A DNA stretch of 64,000 nt, taken from positions 32,100,122-32,164,121 of the forward strand of contig OX328101.1 of NCBI GenBank assembly GCA_946811185.2, written 5' to 3'. The translations under genes were made by a program, and so were the position numbers. The notes beneath the pieces were generated by a model. It was not told the origin of the DNA, searched no databases, and saw nothing but the letters and a program-made list of their open reading frames with translations. The DNA comes from Hippopus hippopus (Eukaryota > Mollusca > Bivalvia > Cardiida > Cardiidae). Positions 1 through 10,642 of the stretch are shown here, piece after piece (within the stretch, counting starts at the first letter, position 1; each line of letters opens with the position of its first letter).

Positions 1-18
1 ATATCAAAATATTAACAG

Positions 19-131
19 ACGCAGAAAAATTGTTGGAATGCTTCCTGGGGACATGATAATAACATGCATCACAGAGAAATTGTTGCTGCTGAATTTTGTA
101 AAGGAAGAGAACCAACACTAAATGGAATCAG
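19..131 (+). CDS. possible internal coding exon (weak)
   Basis: From a stop at 13-15 the first frame stays open to a good splice donor (CAG|GTGAGG, donor at 132). The reading ends in a plausible stretch, MHHREIVAAEFCKGREP, then TLNGI. The upstream AG at 17-18 is a poor acceptor with no pyrimidine tract, and the exon could equally be chance. The donor would be phase 2. I recognise no family. This stretch lies outside any repeat I could identify. Confidence 0.2.
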
Positions 132-216
132 GTGAGGGACACACTTATAAAACCTTTTTCTTTTTTCGTTGAATTGTTTTTGTAATGTGAAAATACATTA
201 TCTTTATTGATTTAAA

Positions 217-399
217 TTAACCCCTAAAAGCACCTTTCATGGAGATCAGACTGCACAAAACATGCAGTCTGATCTTTGATTTAAACTGTCCACTCTGCTG
301 AGATCTTCTGAAAAATAACAACTTTGGTATTGCTATTATAAGAGTCATATTTGGAGAAGGAAAGTTTTACTTGGGTTCATTTGGCACAATTAGGGTTAA
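217..399 (+). mobile_element. TTAA MITE family B, copy 1
   Basis: TTAACCCCTA at the left and TTAGGGTTAA at the right bound a short B element. Its core pairs GATCAGACTGCA with TGCAGTCTGATC around an AAAACA loop. The last TTAA (396-399) is also the first TTAA of the next element. Confidence 0.75.
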
Positions 400-600
400 C
401 TCTTTCACTACTGAATAAATAAATTACATTTTCTCAAAGGCTAAAAATACATTTCCTTCGCAAGATCAAGAAATGTCTGGTCATAATCTAGTCAGTGGAC
501 AGTGTAGATCAGTGATCAGACTGCACATTCTGTGCAGTCTGATCTTGATCTACACTGTCCACAAAAGCTTCTGGTGGTGTCTATAGTATGGAAGAGTTAA
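396..600 (-). mobile_element. TTAA MITE family B, copy 2
   Basis: Ends are TTAACTCTTT and GGAAGAGTTAA. The core is a long hairpin at about 493-562: GGACAGTGTAGATC against GATCTACACTGTCC, with the GATCAGACTGCAC arms inside. It lies opposite to the 23689 copy and shares its left TTAA with copy 1. Confidence 0.85.
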
Positions 601-1185
601 TAGTCAAAAACAAATCCCTGGATTACAAATTTTGCCGTTGCTCTGGAAATGAAATGTTGTTTGAATCAAGGTATGTAACTGTTCAATTAAGTTGAATTGT
701 CACCACATAAGAAGTTGTTTCCCTTGAGTCATAAATTTATTTCTAGACCATGTTTTCAATTTGAACCATCCTCTTTGTTAACTCTCTCCACCATTTTCAG
801 TTGTCAAAATTAAGACTATGATGAATGGACAAAATCATTAAAATAAACTTTTAAATCCTTTTTACCGGTATGTTTTTCTCTCTTGGTGTTGGTAATTCAA
901 TCAGATGGATACAAAGAAATTTCCAAAAAGTTGTATCAATACCAACCAAATGCTCTGTTCTCTCATGTAAGTTACAGTTGCATAACTTTTCCAACAGCAC
1001 ATCAAGAAATAATATTTAACTTTTCACTGAAAAGTACATGATAAAACCCTTAATATTACGGTACTGAAGCTCACAAAGTTTTCTACCCTTTTCAAACCGA
1101 ATTTTATCATTTGAACCACAGTGTGTTTATTGTTAGTAAAAGCTTTAAAAATGGACAAGCCTAAAACATGGCATCCAGTAAAGAG
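601..1185. other. non-coding, nothing recognised
   Basis: AT-rich sequence with stops in all frames. I see no repeat arm, RNA gene or hairpin of note. Confidence 0.5.
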
Positions 1186-1410
1186 TTAACCCTTTCCCAC
1201 ACAAAAAGTTTCACACTGGTAAATTTTGAAAGTAATTGCAGATGGCAAATTAACTGTGGATTGAATTTTGGTTGTTCTTGAAAGGATAGAAAACTTTTTT
1301 GGAAGAGGAGAAAATGCTGGTTACCAGCATTTTCTCCTTTTCCAACAATGTTTTCTAAAGCCTTCTTCCTCAGGGTCGTTAAAACTCAGGATTGTATAAT
1401 GAAGGGTTAA
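1186..1410 (+). mobile_element. TTAA MITE family A, copy 1
   Basis: Full-length plus-orientation copy, TTAACCCTTTCCCACAC to GAAGGGTTAA. The hairpin GAGAAAATGCTGG-TTA-CCAGCATTTTCTC is intact, but the outer arms have drifted. It can be translated into short ORFs; these are not genes. Confidence 0.85.
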
Positions 1411-1904
1411 CTGTCCATATTTTACAATAAAATTTCCACAGTTGCAAGCAGCATTTTGTTTCAGGAAGAGAAAAAGTGACTCAACAGAAATCGGATGAAC
1501 AAGATGGGTTCATGAACAAACTCTGATGCTAGTGTTACGAAAGTTGGGCAATCTGTCAGCCTTACCTTGCCAGTGAACACTATGGAAAAAAGATTTTAAC
1601 CAGGACCATATTACCCTAGGCCAAGTGTCAGTACCAGGATGGAATGAAAGGTCAAGGTGAGCAATTTGTTACCATATCAGAATGATTTGAATGACATTTT
1701 ATACTGCTGTCAAGAGCATTTCAGTCATACAGCAACAGCTCAATTATTGATGTATTAACTTCAGTTTTACTAGATATAAGATCAGACTTGTCAAAGGACA
1801 ATTTATGGCACCTCAATTCTGCCAGGGGCTTTCAGAACCCAATGTCTAGGTTTCAAATCAAACACTTTAAAGAAACCTTATTGAAACTTTTCAGATGATC
1901 CCAT

Positions 1905-2110
1905 ATTTTTACAAATCTGAAGAAGAATGCTTTTGAAAGCATGTAGGAAAAGGATAAAATGCCAAACATTGTGGTAACAGAAGAAAATGCTTGAACAGAA
2001 TATTGTCTCCTTTTTCCAGACAGTGTTTTCAGCCTTTCTAAGGATCTTGTCATAGATCTGCAAATGTTTTGAATATGGACAAATCTAGTTTTTTTGTCAT
2101 CAAGACAAAA
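1905..2110 (-). mobile_element. family A MITE, degraded copy
   Basis: Minus-orientation copy recognised by GCTTTTGAAA near 1930, a scrambled hairpin (GAAGAAAATGCTTG...TCCTTTTTCC) and the terminal arm TGCAAATGTTTTGAATATGG. Terminal TTAAs are lost. Confidence 0.55.
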
Positions 2111-2407
2111 TATTCTGACCAACTTTCAATTTACACATTTACCACATGGGCTATGTTTAAATTTACCAAAAATCTGTTACAAATTACAAAGAGAACTAAA
2201 ATTTTTACAGAAGGAAAGTCATGGTTTTTAAGAGCATCGAAAAAATTGTGGGACATAGGGGCAGTTGTTTATTTCAATCTATAGCTCCAACAATTTCAGA
2301 TGAAAACTAAAAGATAATATTTTTACCATATTGGGTTAATTTTACCACTGCTAAATAAATGAAATGAATTTTTTTACTCACATAAAAAGGAATTAGAGAT
2401 TACACCA

Positions 2408-2612
2408 TTAACTCTTTCCTTACTGTAGCGGACATAAGAGGCTTTTGTGGGCAGTGCAGATCAAGATCAGACTGCACAGAATGTGATCTCTGATCTATAC
2501 TATCATCTACTTTATTTTAGATTAAGACCAAGCTGTCTCTTAAGTTGCAGTGGAACTATATCTATAGCCAATGAAAAAGTGTAATTTATTTACTTTGTAG
2601 CCAAAGAGTTAA
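2408..2612 (+). mobile_element. TTAA MITE family B, copy 3
   Basis: Complete element, TTAACTCTTTCC to CCAAAGAGTTAA. The hairpin arm GATCAAGATCAGACTGCAC is kept on the left; the right arm is shortened (GTGATCTCTGATCTATAC). Flanking TTAA is present at both ends. Confidence 0.85.
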
Positions 2613-3580
2613 GATTTAAGACTGCTGTTACCTCAATATCTCACAAAGTGTTTGACAAAATAGATCAAAGATCAGATTGAAAATTTTTCATGACAGATCT
2701 TGTTCTAAACTGCATATAGAAACATTCTGTCATGAAGAGATTTTACTATTTTTGAGAAAGTTCTCCTTTTGCCAGAGTGTTTTTAAAACTGGTGTGTTTC
2801 AAGGTAATAAATTATCATCATTTATTTGTGCATCAAAAACTTTACTGGTAAGGAATGTACTTTCCAAACAGAACAGTTTTTATTTGTTTTTGATCCACTA
2901 CAGAAAAAGGGCCACCAAATATTTTACCCCATGAACAGACATAGAAAGGCGGGTTACTGATAGTATGATGATGTGATCATTTACTTCATTAACATAACAT
3001 TTAAATATTTGCGGGGAGGCCGGGTTTTTGAACAATGTCGTAATAACAATGACGATCCTTGCCATGCGTCAATGAATTGTTCACTTGACAAAGTTTTCAC
3101 CTCCTTGTTTGGGTAATCACTAAGCTTGGTGGCGGTGTTGCGACTGAAATTAGGTAGCCATTATATGATTGAATAACAAGATGTTTCCATTTGTTAGCCT
3201 ACTTCAATTTGAATTAAACCATGAAAACATTGGTTACAAGTTACATGTAGATTTGACAGTATTGGGCAATGATTGGGGGTATTAATGGGTGATGGGCGGG
3301 CAGGAAATAATAGTATTACTAGTTGGCTCTGTAATTTGGATGACATAAGTGTGACCAGTTTGTTTGAAGGCTCTGATGGCCGCCTAGACTTCTGTTTTCT
3401 CCATATTTTATCATGTCCAGTTTTACTTTTAGTGAACTGGGCCTATCTCTGATATTACAGCTTTTACTGTTTCTATAGCACTGCATTTAACTGTAGACAA
3501 GAAGATTTAGATTCATCCAAATTGGAAGCATAAGCATATGATAAATATTCTTTTATTGAAATGACATTTGTCTTGTGAAG
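2613..3580. other. repeat-poor stretch
   Basis: No A or B copy lies here. The part 3000-3480 is less AT-rich and more varied than its surroundings, with runs such as GGGTGATGGGCGGGCAGG, but stops occur in all frames. It could hold regulatory sequence; nothing coding is visible. Confidence 0.4.
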
Positions 3581-3584
3581 GGAA

Positions 3585-3683
3585 GAAACTATTGTGGAAA
3601 AAGGCTTGTTACCAGCATTTTTTGTTTTCAGAGCCTTCTACCTCAGGGTTGCTAAAAAACTGAATGAGTTAGTAGAGGGTTTA
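3585..3683 (+). mobile_element. family A MITE, 3' fragment
   Basis: Remnant hairpin (TTGTGGAAAAAGG, GGTTACCAGCATTTT) followed by the short arm CTTCTACCTCAGGGTTG. The loop-side arm is collapsed and no terminal TTAA remains. Confidence 0.5.
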
Positions 3684-3949
3684 ATAAAAAAAATTTGTAA
3701 AAAAAAAAGTTGTTGCATAGATTTTTCTAGCGTTTTCCAAATGTGGTAGGAGACTTTCCTTCTGCTTTGAAAAAAAAAACAGTTTTTGTTTTATCACAAA
3801 TCTTAAGCTTAATTTTTTACCCAACAACAAAATTTAAGAATTGTCAATTATTATAATAAAGGTATAGATGACAAATGAAATTTTGTTACAAAAATGGAGT
3901 TTTGTCTTTGAGAAAGTAAAAAGTAAAGTCTTGGCTAATTTGCAAATTT

Positions 3950-4152
3950 CAGGCTGTCCCAAATTTAAAGCATCTGCAGACAACAAATTTCAAAACTAAT
4001 ACAAATGAACTGTAGTTCTCTGACAAGGTAGAAAACATTGTGAGAAAAGGAGAAAATGCTGTTCACCAGTATTTTCTCCTTTTACAACAATATTTTCAAA
4101 AGGCATCTTCCTCAAGGTTGTAAGAACTCTGGATTGTGTGGTAAAGGGATAT
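3950..4152 (+). mobile_element. family A MITE copy
   Basis: Plus copy lacking a clean left terminus. It has AAATTTAAAGCATCTGCAGAC, a mutated hairpin (GCTGTTCACCAGTATTTT) and the right end GGATTGTGTGGTAAAGGGA. Confidence 0.75.
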
Positions 4153-4161
4153 ATAGTCCAT

Positions 4162-4390
4162 TTAACTCTTTACCAGACAACAAAATTTAAGACTGGTCCA
4201 AATTCGAAGCATTTGCAAACGACAAAATAAACGTGACTCAAAAAATGAAATTTGTTTTGGGAAGAATAGAAAACATTGTGGGAAAAGGAGAAAATGCTGG
4301 TTACCAGCATTTTCTCCTTTTCCCACAATGTTTTCAAAAGGCTTTTTCTTCAAGGTCGTTAAAACTTGGGATTGTGTGGTAAAAAGTTCA
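4162..4390 (+). mobile_element. TTAA MITE family A, full copy
   Basis: 229 bp. TTAACTCTTTACCAGAC to GTGTGGTAAAAAGTTCA (terminal TTAA decayed to TTCA). The hairpin arms at 4271-4335 match perfectly over 31 bp. The 115-residue ORF across it is a shadow. Confidence 0.9.
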
Positions 4391-4526
4391 GTAGGCATAT
4401 GCTTCATTACAATCAAACAATCAACTTGATGGTAATGGAGACAGTTCTGTAGGGCAAGTAGAAGAAAACATGATGGAAAATGAAAAATTATTGGTAACCT
4501 GCAATTCATCTATTTTCCACAATGAT

Positions 4527-4737
4527 TTAACCCCTAGGCTGCTAAGCGCAGCTCGCTGACCTTTTGCAGACAGTGTAGATCAAGATCAGACTGCACAGAA
4601 TGGGCAGTCTGATCTTCGATCTACACTGATAAGGAGATTTTTTTTCTCTAAGCATTGAATTTGAAATAACATCATACAGGTTTTTTTCTATCGGCTTGAA
4701 AGTTTCGCTTAATTTATTTGGCAGGATAAGGGAAAAT
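4527..4737 (+). mobile_element. TTAA MITE family B, CTAGGCTGCTAAGC subtype
   Basis: Starts TTAACCCCTAGGCTGCTAAGC. The hairpin is GACAGTGTAGATCAAGATC / GATCTTCGATCTACACTG. The right end (AGGATAAGGGAAAA) has lost its TTAA. The same subtype recurs at 26186. Confidence 0.75.
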
Positions 4738-4788
4738 AAGTAATTTGTGGTAGATATACCATTAAATATAAATATATGGAGCCAAGAC

Positions 4789-5011
4789 TTAACTCTTTAC
4801 CATACAATTGTGCACTTGAGTGAGAAGGCTTTTGAAAACATTGTGGGAAAGGAGAAAATACCTGTAACCAGCATTTTTCCTTTTCCTACAATGTTTTGTA
4901 GTCTTTCAAAGACAAATTTCACCATTTGAGGCATATTTAATTTGTGGTCTGAAAAATTTTAAGCTTTAAATTTCGACCTCATCAAAATTTTGTCTTGTTG
5001 TAAAGAGTTAT
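4789..5011 (-). mobile_element. TTAA MITE family A copy
   Basis: Minus copy from TTAACTCTTTACCATAC to TTGTAAAGAGTTAT. The hairpin is partly eroded (GAGAAAATACCTGTAACC). Confidence 0.8.
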
Positions 5012-5241
5012 TTTAAGGATAATACTGATTTCCTTTATACTTATTTGTGTGGGATGCATTTAACTTGATAACATACAACATTATAATAGATAAACATCAA
5101 TGCAATAGAACTAGTATGGATAATTTGTTGTGAAAAAAGATCTATTTAATTGAGTATTAAATGCAACAGCGGTGTTCTGATTGGTCATTTAGCCCTATCC
5201 TGGAGAGAGATACAATTTGAACAACTTGCACTGTATGATCT

Positions 5242-5703
5242 TTAACACTTTACCACACAATCATGACTTTAACTCTTTACCAAACATCATCATTTTGGAC
5301 CAGTCCGAATTCAAAGCATTTGCAGATGACTATATAAACGTGGCTCAAGTAATGGATTTGTTTTTGAAGGGGTAGAAAACATAGTGGGGGAAAAGGAGAA
5401 AATACTGGTTACTAGCATTTTCTCCTTTCCTCACTATGTTTTCAATAGCTGTCTTTGTTTGTTAAGGTCGTTAAAAGTCGGGATTGTGTGGTAAAGGGTT
5501 AAAGGACCCTGAAGGAGGAGGTGTTTGAAAACATTGTAGGAAGATGGGAAAATGCTGGTAACCAGCATTTTCTCCTTTCCCACAATGTTTTCTATCCTTT
5601 CCGAGGCAAATCCCATCATTTTAAAGAAAAAATTGACTTGTCTGATCTGCCAATGCTTTCAATTTGGACAGGTCTTAAATCTTGTAATTTAGTCCAGAGT
5701 TAA
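5242..5703 (-). mobile_element. family A MITE interrupted by another family A MITE
   Basis: The outer minus copy begins TTAACACTTTACCACACAATC, is broken at its internal TTAA (consensus GACTTTTAACGACCCTGA), and resumes at 5503 with AGGACCCTGAAGGAGG. It ends at GTCCAGAGTTAA. Without the inserted copy and one TTAA it would measure about 232 bp, the normal family length. Confidence 0.92.
5269..5502 (+). mobile_element. TTAA MITE family A, inserted inside the outer copy
   Basis: Complete plus copy with TTAA at 5269-5272 and 5499-5502, that is, the duplicated target. Its hairpin carries GGGGGAAAAGGAG and a CTAGCATTTTC variant. Confidence 0.92.
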
Positions 5704-5842
5704 CAGCGTTTTCAACATTATGTCAGTTGTATTGCTAAGCTTTTGCAGCAAAACAATATTTGCGACGAAAAGTGAGAAATGAGCTGATGAGCAAAGTGCT
5801 GATGCCCAACGTCTGTATCACTGCATTGTCTGTAGAAGCATT

Positions 5843-6072
5843 TTAAACCTTTTCCACACAATCCCTAGTTTTAACGACTCTGGAAAAAGAAGCCTTTTGA
5901 AAACTTTGTTGGAAAAGGAGAAAATGCTGGTAAACAGCATTTTCTCCTATTCCAACAATGTTTTCTACCCTACCAAAGACAGATTCCATCATTAGAGTCA
6001 CATGTAAATTGTCTTCTGCAAAAGCTTTCAATTTTGACAAGTCTACAATTTTGTCATGTGGTAAAGGGTTAA
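5843..6072 (-). mobile_element. TTAA MITE family A, full copy
   Basis: 230 bp, minus orientation. Left end TTAAACCTTTTCCACACAATC, right end TCATGTGGTAAAGGGTTAA. The hairpin loop reads GGTAAACAG. The right TTAA is shared with the next fragment. Confidence 0.9.
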
Positions 6073-6228
6073 CCCACCACCAAACAATCCAAAATGTTTA
6101 CAGCATTAAGGCTTGGTGAATGTTTTCCAGTCTTTCATGGAAATTTCAATAATTTTAGTCACATTTAATTTGCTGTTTACAAATGCTTTGAATATGGACC
6201 GGTCTAAAAAATTTTGTCGTCCCTGGAA
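6069..6228 (-). mobile_element. family A MITE, degraded copy
   Basis: Begins at the shared TTAA as TTAACCCACCACCAAACAATC. It lacks the hairpin and keeps the long-arm end TACAAATGCTTTGAATATGG. Confidence 0.6.
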
Positions 6229-6260
6229 CTGTTGAAAAGCACACTGCATACTACACCATT

Positions 6261-6488
6261 TTAATCCTTAACCACATTAATATTTTAGACTTCACCAAAT
6301 TGAAAGCATTATACAGAGGCCACATTAAATCCAGCTAAAATTTCGGAAGTTGTCTTTGATAGGGTAGAAAATATTGTGGGTAAAGGAGAAAATGCTGGTT
6401 ACCAGCATTTTCTCCTTTTCCCATAATATTTTCAAAAGTTTTTTTTCTTAAGATTGTTTAAAGTCGAGATTGTATGGTAAAGAGTTAA
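6261..6488 (+). mobile_element. TTAA MITE family A, full copy
   Basis: 228 bp. TTAATCCTTAACCACA to GTATGGTAAAGAGTTAA, with a clean 31-bp-armed hairpin and only two stem mismatches. Confidence 0.9.
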
Positions 6489-6837
6489 GAAGTCATCTTT
6501 CTTAGGGTTGTTGTTGTTTTTTTAACATGATCAGTGTACTTATTATTGTTTACATGATCTGATAAAGTGATATAGATTATTTATCAACATTTATCAACCA
6601 ATTAATGATACAGTCTATCGCTGAGAATCAAATCAGCAATTTTTTTGGTCCACTAAGTTATGGAATTGGGAAATCCGTGGGAATTTTTTTGTTCATATTT
6701 TGTTTTATAGTCTAGTAATTCATGCAACTGTCAATAATTGAAGAAGAAAATAGATCTACAATCCAATATTATTCATCCAGTGAAAAATGTTGATGCATGC
6801 TACATAAGGGTAGAATTCATTATAAGATAAGGGTAGA

Positions 6838-6889
6838 ATCGAGAAGAAGAGAAAATTTTATTTACTAGCATTTTCTCCATTTTCCACAG
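6838..6889 (+). mobile_element. family A hairpin fragment
   Basis: Only a worn hairpin remains (GAAGAGAAAATTTTATTTACTAGC then ATTTTCTCC). A SINE directly abuts it on the right. Confidence 0.45.
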
Positions 6890-7203
6890 CCGAACCCTAG
6901 TAGTGCAGTCATTAGTGTACAGGACTTGAGAACAGGGGTCGCTGGTTCAAATTCCGTCCTTGGCCGATTTCTTTTCAAGTATTGATGATTAAGTCATTGT
7001 GACAGGATTCATTCCTCTCTCACCACTGACCAGTGTTTCTACGACGGTTATGTGGGAAAGCAGCCAGTGGCTTGGAAAGAATATTGTGCAAAGTACTGAT
7101 AAAAGAAACTCCAGGAAATCATGGATAGATATTCTGGTAGCCGTGATATAACTGAAATAATGTTGTAAATGGCAATAAACGCAATACAAATTATCAATCA
7201 TTT
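6890..7203 (+). mobile_element. tRNA-derived SINE, copy 1
   Basis: The 5' head resembles a tRNA with a polymerase III B box (GGTTCAAATTCC at about 6945). The body shares GACAGGATTCATTCCTCTCT, GGTTATGTGGGAAA and TGGCTTGGAAAGAATATTG with the 8372 copy. It ends in the conserved CTGAAATAATGTTG and an A/C/T-rich tail (TATCAATCATTT). No protein is encoded, so it would depend on LINE machinery. Confidence 0.8.
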
Positions 7204-7499
7204 CATTTTCCTCAATGGTTTTAACAGCCCTATTTCCCAAGGTCTTTGAAACTCAGGGCTGTTTGGTAAGAGGTTAATAAAAATTTACTTTCCAAGTCGT
7301 AGCCAGCCACCCTTGAGGCTTTCAAGATTGTGTTTCAGAAATGAATATGTAATTGCAAAAAATTTCTTCTACTTTACCATCGTTCATCTGAAGCATAAAA
7401 CAAAGGTTATAATAAAATATGTTATTTTGTTTGTTTAAAAGTAAAGAACAGTTTCATCTCGATCTCTATGTTTATGTTTCACTAATCAAGTACATCCAA

Positions 7500-7728
7500 T
7501 TAACTCCTTACCAAACGACAAAATTATAAACTGGTCCAAATTGAAAGCATATGCTGACGAAAAAATAAATCTGACTGAAAAATTGAAATTTGGTGTGGGA
7601 ACGGTAGAAAACATTGTGGGAAAATGAGAAAATGCTGGTTACCAGCATTTTCTCCTTTTCCCACAATGTTTTCAGAAGGCTTCTTCCTCTGGGTCGTAAA
7701 AACCAGGCATTGTTTGGGAAAGGGTTAA
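7500..7728 (+). mobile_element. TTAA MITE family A, full copy
   Basis: 229 bp. TTAACTCCTTACCAAACGAC to TTTGGGAAAGGGTTAA. The hairpin has one stem change (GAAAATGAGAAAATGC). Confidence 0.9.
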
Positions 7729-8068
7729 ATATAAAATTTTTGATGAACTTGTGCTATGCTTGAAACTTATCACAGGCAATGCTCCATTGTCTTGACTGAC
7801 AAAAACAGAGTGTTTTTCATACAATTGGAATTTGACCTTTGCCTAGATAAAATCTCAATAAAATCTATCATCATTTTGATGAGAAAATCACATAGATTTA
7901 TCCATCAATTTTGTGAAGGGATTACACTGTTTTCTTGTCCTAATCCTTTCTCCGGAAGGCCAGGGGTAACTATGAGCCAAATGACAAAATGGTAGACTTG
8001 TCGATGTTCAAAGTATTAAACGGTTCAAAGTGTTATTCGGAAAACATGGAAAAGGAATGCAATGCTAA

Positions 8069-8278
8069 ATAACCCTTAACCAAATAACAAATTCTTAGAC
8101 TTGTCAAAATTGACGAAATAAATGTGAATCAAAAATTGGAATTTTTTGTTGGAAGGATGGAAACATTGTAAGAAAAGGAGAAAATGCTGGTTACCAGTAT
8201 TTTCGTTTTTCTCACAGTGTTTTAAAAAGCCGTCTTCTTCAGGGTTTTTTAAAGTTGGGATTGTTTGGTAATGGGTTG
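8069..8278 (+). mobile_element. family A MITE copy
   Basis: Plus copy with a short deletion in the long arm and decayed termini (TAACCCTTAACC on the left, TGGGTTGA on the right). Confidence 0.75.
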
Positions 8279-8371
8279 ATATCATCTCCTTTTCCTACGT
8301 TACCTAAAATCCCCTCACCTAATTATCTTAAAAACATTGAATAGTTTGAAAAGGGGTTAATGACTGTAAGT

Positions 8372-8665
8372 CCCGGTACCTAAGTTGGTAGCGTACAGGA
8401 CTTGAGAACAGGAGGAGAGTTTTATCCCTAGCTCAACAGATTTCTTTCCGAAGATTGATGATGGTCATTGCGACAGGATTCATTCCTCTCTGACCTCAGA
8501 CCATTGTTTTGACGATGGTTATGTGGGAAATCAGCCAATGGCTTGGAAAGAATATTGCGCAGATTACTGGTAAAAGTAACTCCAGAAAAGCATGGATTGG
8601 TGCACTGGCCAGCGTGTTATAACTGAAATAATGTTGAAAACACCATACAATCAATCATGTAAGTT
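8372..8665 (+). mobile_element. tRNA-derived SINE, copy 2
   Basis: Same SINE as at 6890. The head is GGTACCTAAGTTGGTAGCG (A-box region) with a damaged B box. The 3' part reads AAAGCATGGATTGGTGCACT, then CTGAAATAATGTTGAAAACA and the CAATCAATCATG tail. Confidence 0.8.
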
Positions 8666-8801
8666 TAGGTGATAAGTTTTAAATTGATACTGATACATAG
8701 TCATACCCTTGAGATTTTTCCAGGAAAATCAGTGAGACCCCCAAATATACCAAAATCTTCTGTATTTTGCAGTCTCATTACATGTGAGTGCTTCTTTTTA
8801 T

Positions 8802-9000
8802 TTAACTCTTAACCAAACACCAAATTTTTACGTTATAGAAATTGAAAGCAACTGCAGATGACAAATTAGCTGACCCCAATGACAGGCATTGTCTTTCAAA
8901 TGGTAGGAAACATTGTGGGAAAAGGAGAAAAAAACAACGTGGGAAAAGGAGAAAATGCTGGTTACCAGCTGGTTACCATCATTTTCTCCTTTTCATTTAT
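8802..9000 (+). mobile_element. family A MITE with duplicated core
   Basis: Starts TTAACTCTTAACCAAACACC. The hairpin is internally duplicated: GTGGGAAAAGGAGAAA occurs twice, as does GCTGGTTACC. The right arm is lost after CCTTTTC near 8993. Confidence 0.75.
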
Positions 9001-9233
9001 CAGCAGGATGTTGTGAAACTATTTCATTTTCCAATGCAAAATACAATTAAATTCATCTTTTTTTAAAGGCTAGTTTCAAGTGCAAATGACTAACACTTTA
9101 CAGAATGATAAAATCCATCTTGTGATGCTTGCATCCTGCCAACAATCACCTGACCTATCTTGAATTGCAAGTAAATATTGTCATAGTCCTAACTGTAGAG
9201 GATGAAAATAGCAGAAGGTAGACTGATGTCTTT

Positions 9234-9350
9234 TTAGCCCTGTAAGTGCTGAAACTGGCTAAACTTGCTTTTGCGAAAAGTGAAGATCAAGTTCAGACCA
9301 TACCGAACATGCAGTCTGATCTTGAATCTACACCGTCTGATTCACTTGTT
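9234..9350 (+). mobile_element. family B MITE fragment
   Basis: Hairpin arms GATCAAGTTCAGACC and GCAGTCTGATCTTGAATCTACACC, with a worn left end TTTTAGCCCTGTAAGTGC. Right terminus not visible. Confidence 0.6.
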
Positions 9351-9403
9351 ACAAATATTGGTCAAGACAACCTCAATACAGGAGTATTTATGGTAGGTGT
9401 TTT

Positions 9404-9621
9404 TTAAACTCTTTACCACACGACAAAATTTTAGTCTTGTCCAAATTGAAAGCATTTGCAGACAACACATTAAGTGTTATTCAGAACATGAAATTTCTCT
9501 TTCATAGTGTAGAAAATGTAGGAAAAGGAGAAAATGTTGGTTGTAACCTTTTCCTACAAAGTTTTCAAAAGCTTTTTTTCTTCAGGGTGGTTAAAACTCA
9601 GGATTGTGTGAAAAGGGTTAA
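9404..9621 (+). mobile_element. TTAA MITE family A copy, hairpin shortened
   Basis: TTAAACTCTTTACCACACGAC to GTGTGAAAAGGGTTAA. The right stem has lost about 10 bp (GTTGTAACCTTTTCCTAC), so the hairpin is asymmetric. Confidence 0.85.
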
Positions 9622-9794
9622 TTGAAAAGGTACATTTCATTAATTAAATACTCTTAAATAAAAGGTGAAAAGTGATTTATTTCATGCTTTTCAGGGCACA
9701 CCGCAGGGAATTACTGAAAACAACTGTACTGAATTTTAACAAAAGTTCCACGCAAAAGGGGGCTAGAAGCATTAGATAAATATAATATTACTTT

Positions 9795-9940
9795 TTTTTT
9801 GGTGAAATTTATCGAAAGATCGAAATTTACTTCATCTCGTGGACATCATTGGTAATATTTTCATGAGTGACTGCCACTGACATGAAAATATTACCGATGG
9901 TGTTCACTTGATGAAATAAATTTCGATCTTTCACCAAAAA
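9795..9940. repeat. foldback palindrome
   Basis: Two arms of about 60-65 bp face each other around TGACTGCCACTG. Examples are TTTTTGGTGAAA with TTTCACCAAAAA, GATCGAAATTTACTTCATC with GATGAAATAAATTTCGATC, and ATTGGTAATATTTTCATG with CATGAAAATATTACCGATGG. No coding content and unrelated to A or B. Probably a foldback-type MITE. Confidence 0.8.
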
Positions 9941-10447
9941 ATGTAAATATCCTCTTTGTATCTGACAAAAAAAAAATCAATTTCTTTACAAATATCAGAC
10001 ATTCTAAGTTAGGAAGACAAATCTTGGGACTATGTGGCTGTGTTGTCAAACTATAGAATATTAATTGATAAGATGACTTTCATTGGATATACAAACATCA
10101 CCAGAATATTGACAGAAGGTTATCACTTGCTAGGGTAATTGAGTAAATCGAAAGAAATTCAGTATATTGGTGTGACAGTGTTTCTTTGTTTATTATGTTT
10201 CACCAGATCCCTAACTTAAACCCTTGGTTGTTCAGTTTGATACACAAAGCTTTTGATCCCTTTTGCAACCTTAAGTCAAATAATGTACAGAATATTGTAT
10301 ATTTATAGACTTTTTTGCCTGCAGAAGAAACAAAACTTTTTGATCCCTTTTGCACCATACAAATCAAATACAAGATACTGTATTCTTTTTTACCAGTAGA
10401 ACATTGTACATGTACCTTTTGGAACTAATGTCTTGTGTGACTGCAAC
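9941..10447. other. non-coding, nothing recognised
   Basis: AT-rich. A short direct similarity (CTTTTGATCCCTTTTGCA near 10250 and 10338) suggests an old local duplication. Confidence 0.4.
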
Positions 10448-10560
10448 TGAGGTAGCTTATGCCAATGGCACAGATCAAGATCAAACTGCACATGATATGC
10501 AGTTTTAATTCTGAGACTTCACTGTATGCAACTCAGCTCATAAATAGAAGTGCCTTCATT
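10448..10560 (+). mobile_element. family B MITE fragment
   Basis: Worn hairpin GATCAAGATCAAACTGCAC / TGCAGTTTTAATTC; ends lost. Confidence 0.5.
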
Positions 10561-10642
10561 TGCAGTAGAACTGCTGTTTTAGAGTAAGCACAAGTTACAA
10601 TTGGTTCTTGGGATGCCTTTCATGGATACTATGCGACAGGCC

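Noticed and set aside
4162..4509. 115-residue minus-strand ORF and dozens of similar ORFs sharing ENIVGKGENAG and HFLLFPQCF
   Set aside because: The shared peptide is the translation of the A hairpin. It occurs on both strands of the same DNA and always inside A copies, so it reflects repeat sequence, not a protein family.
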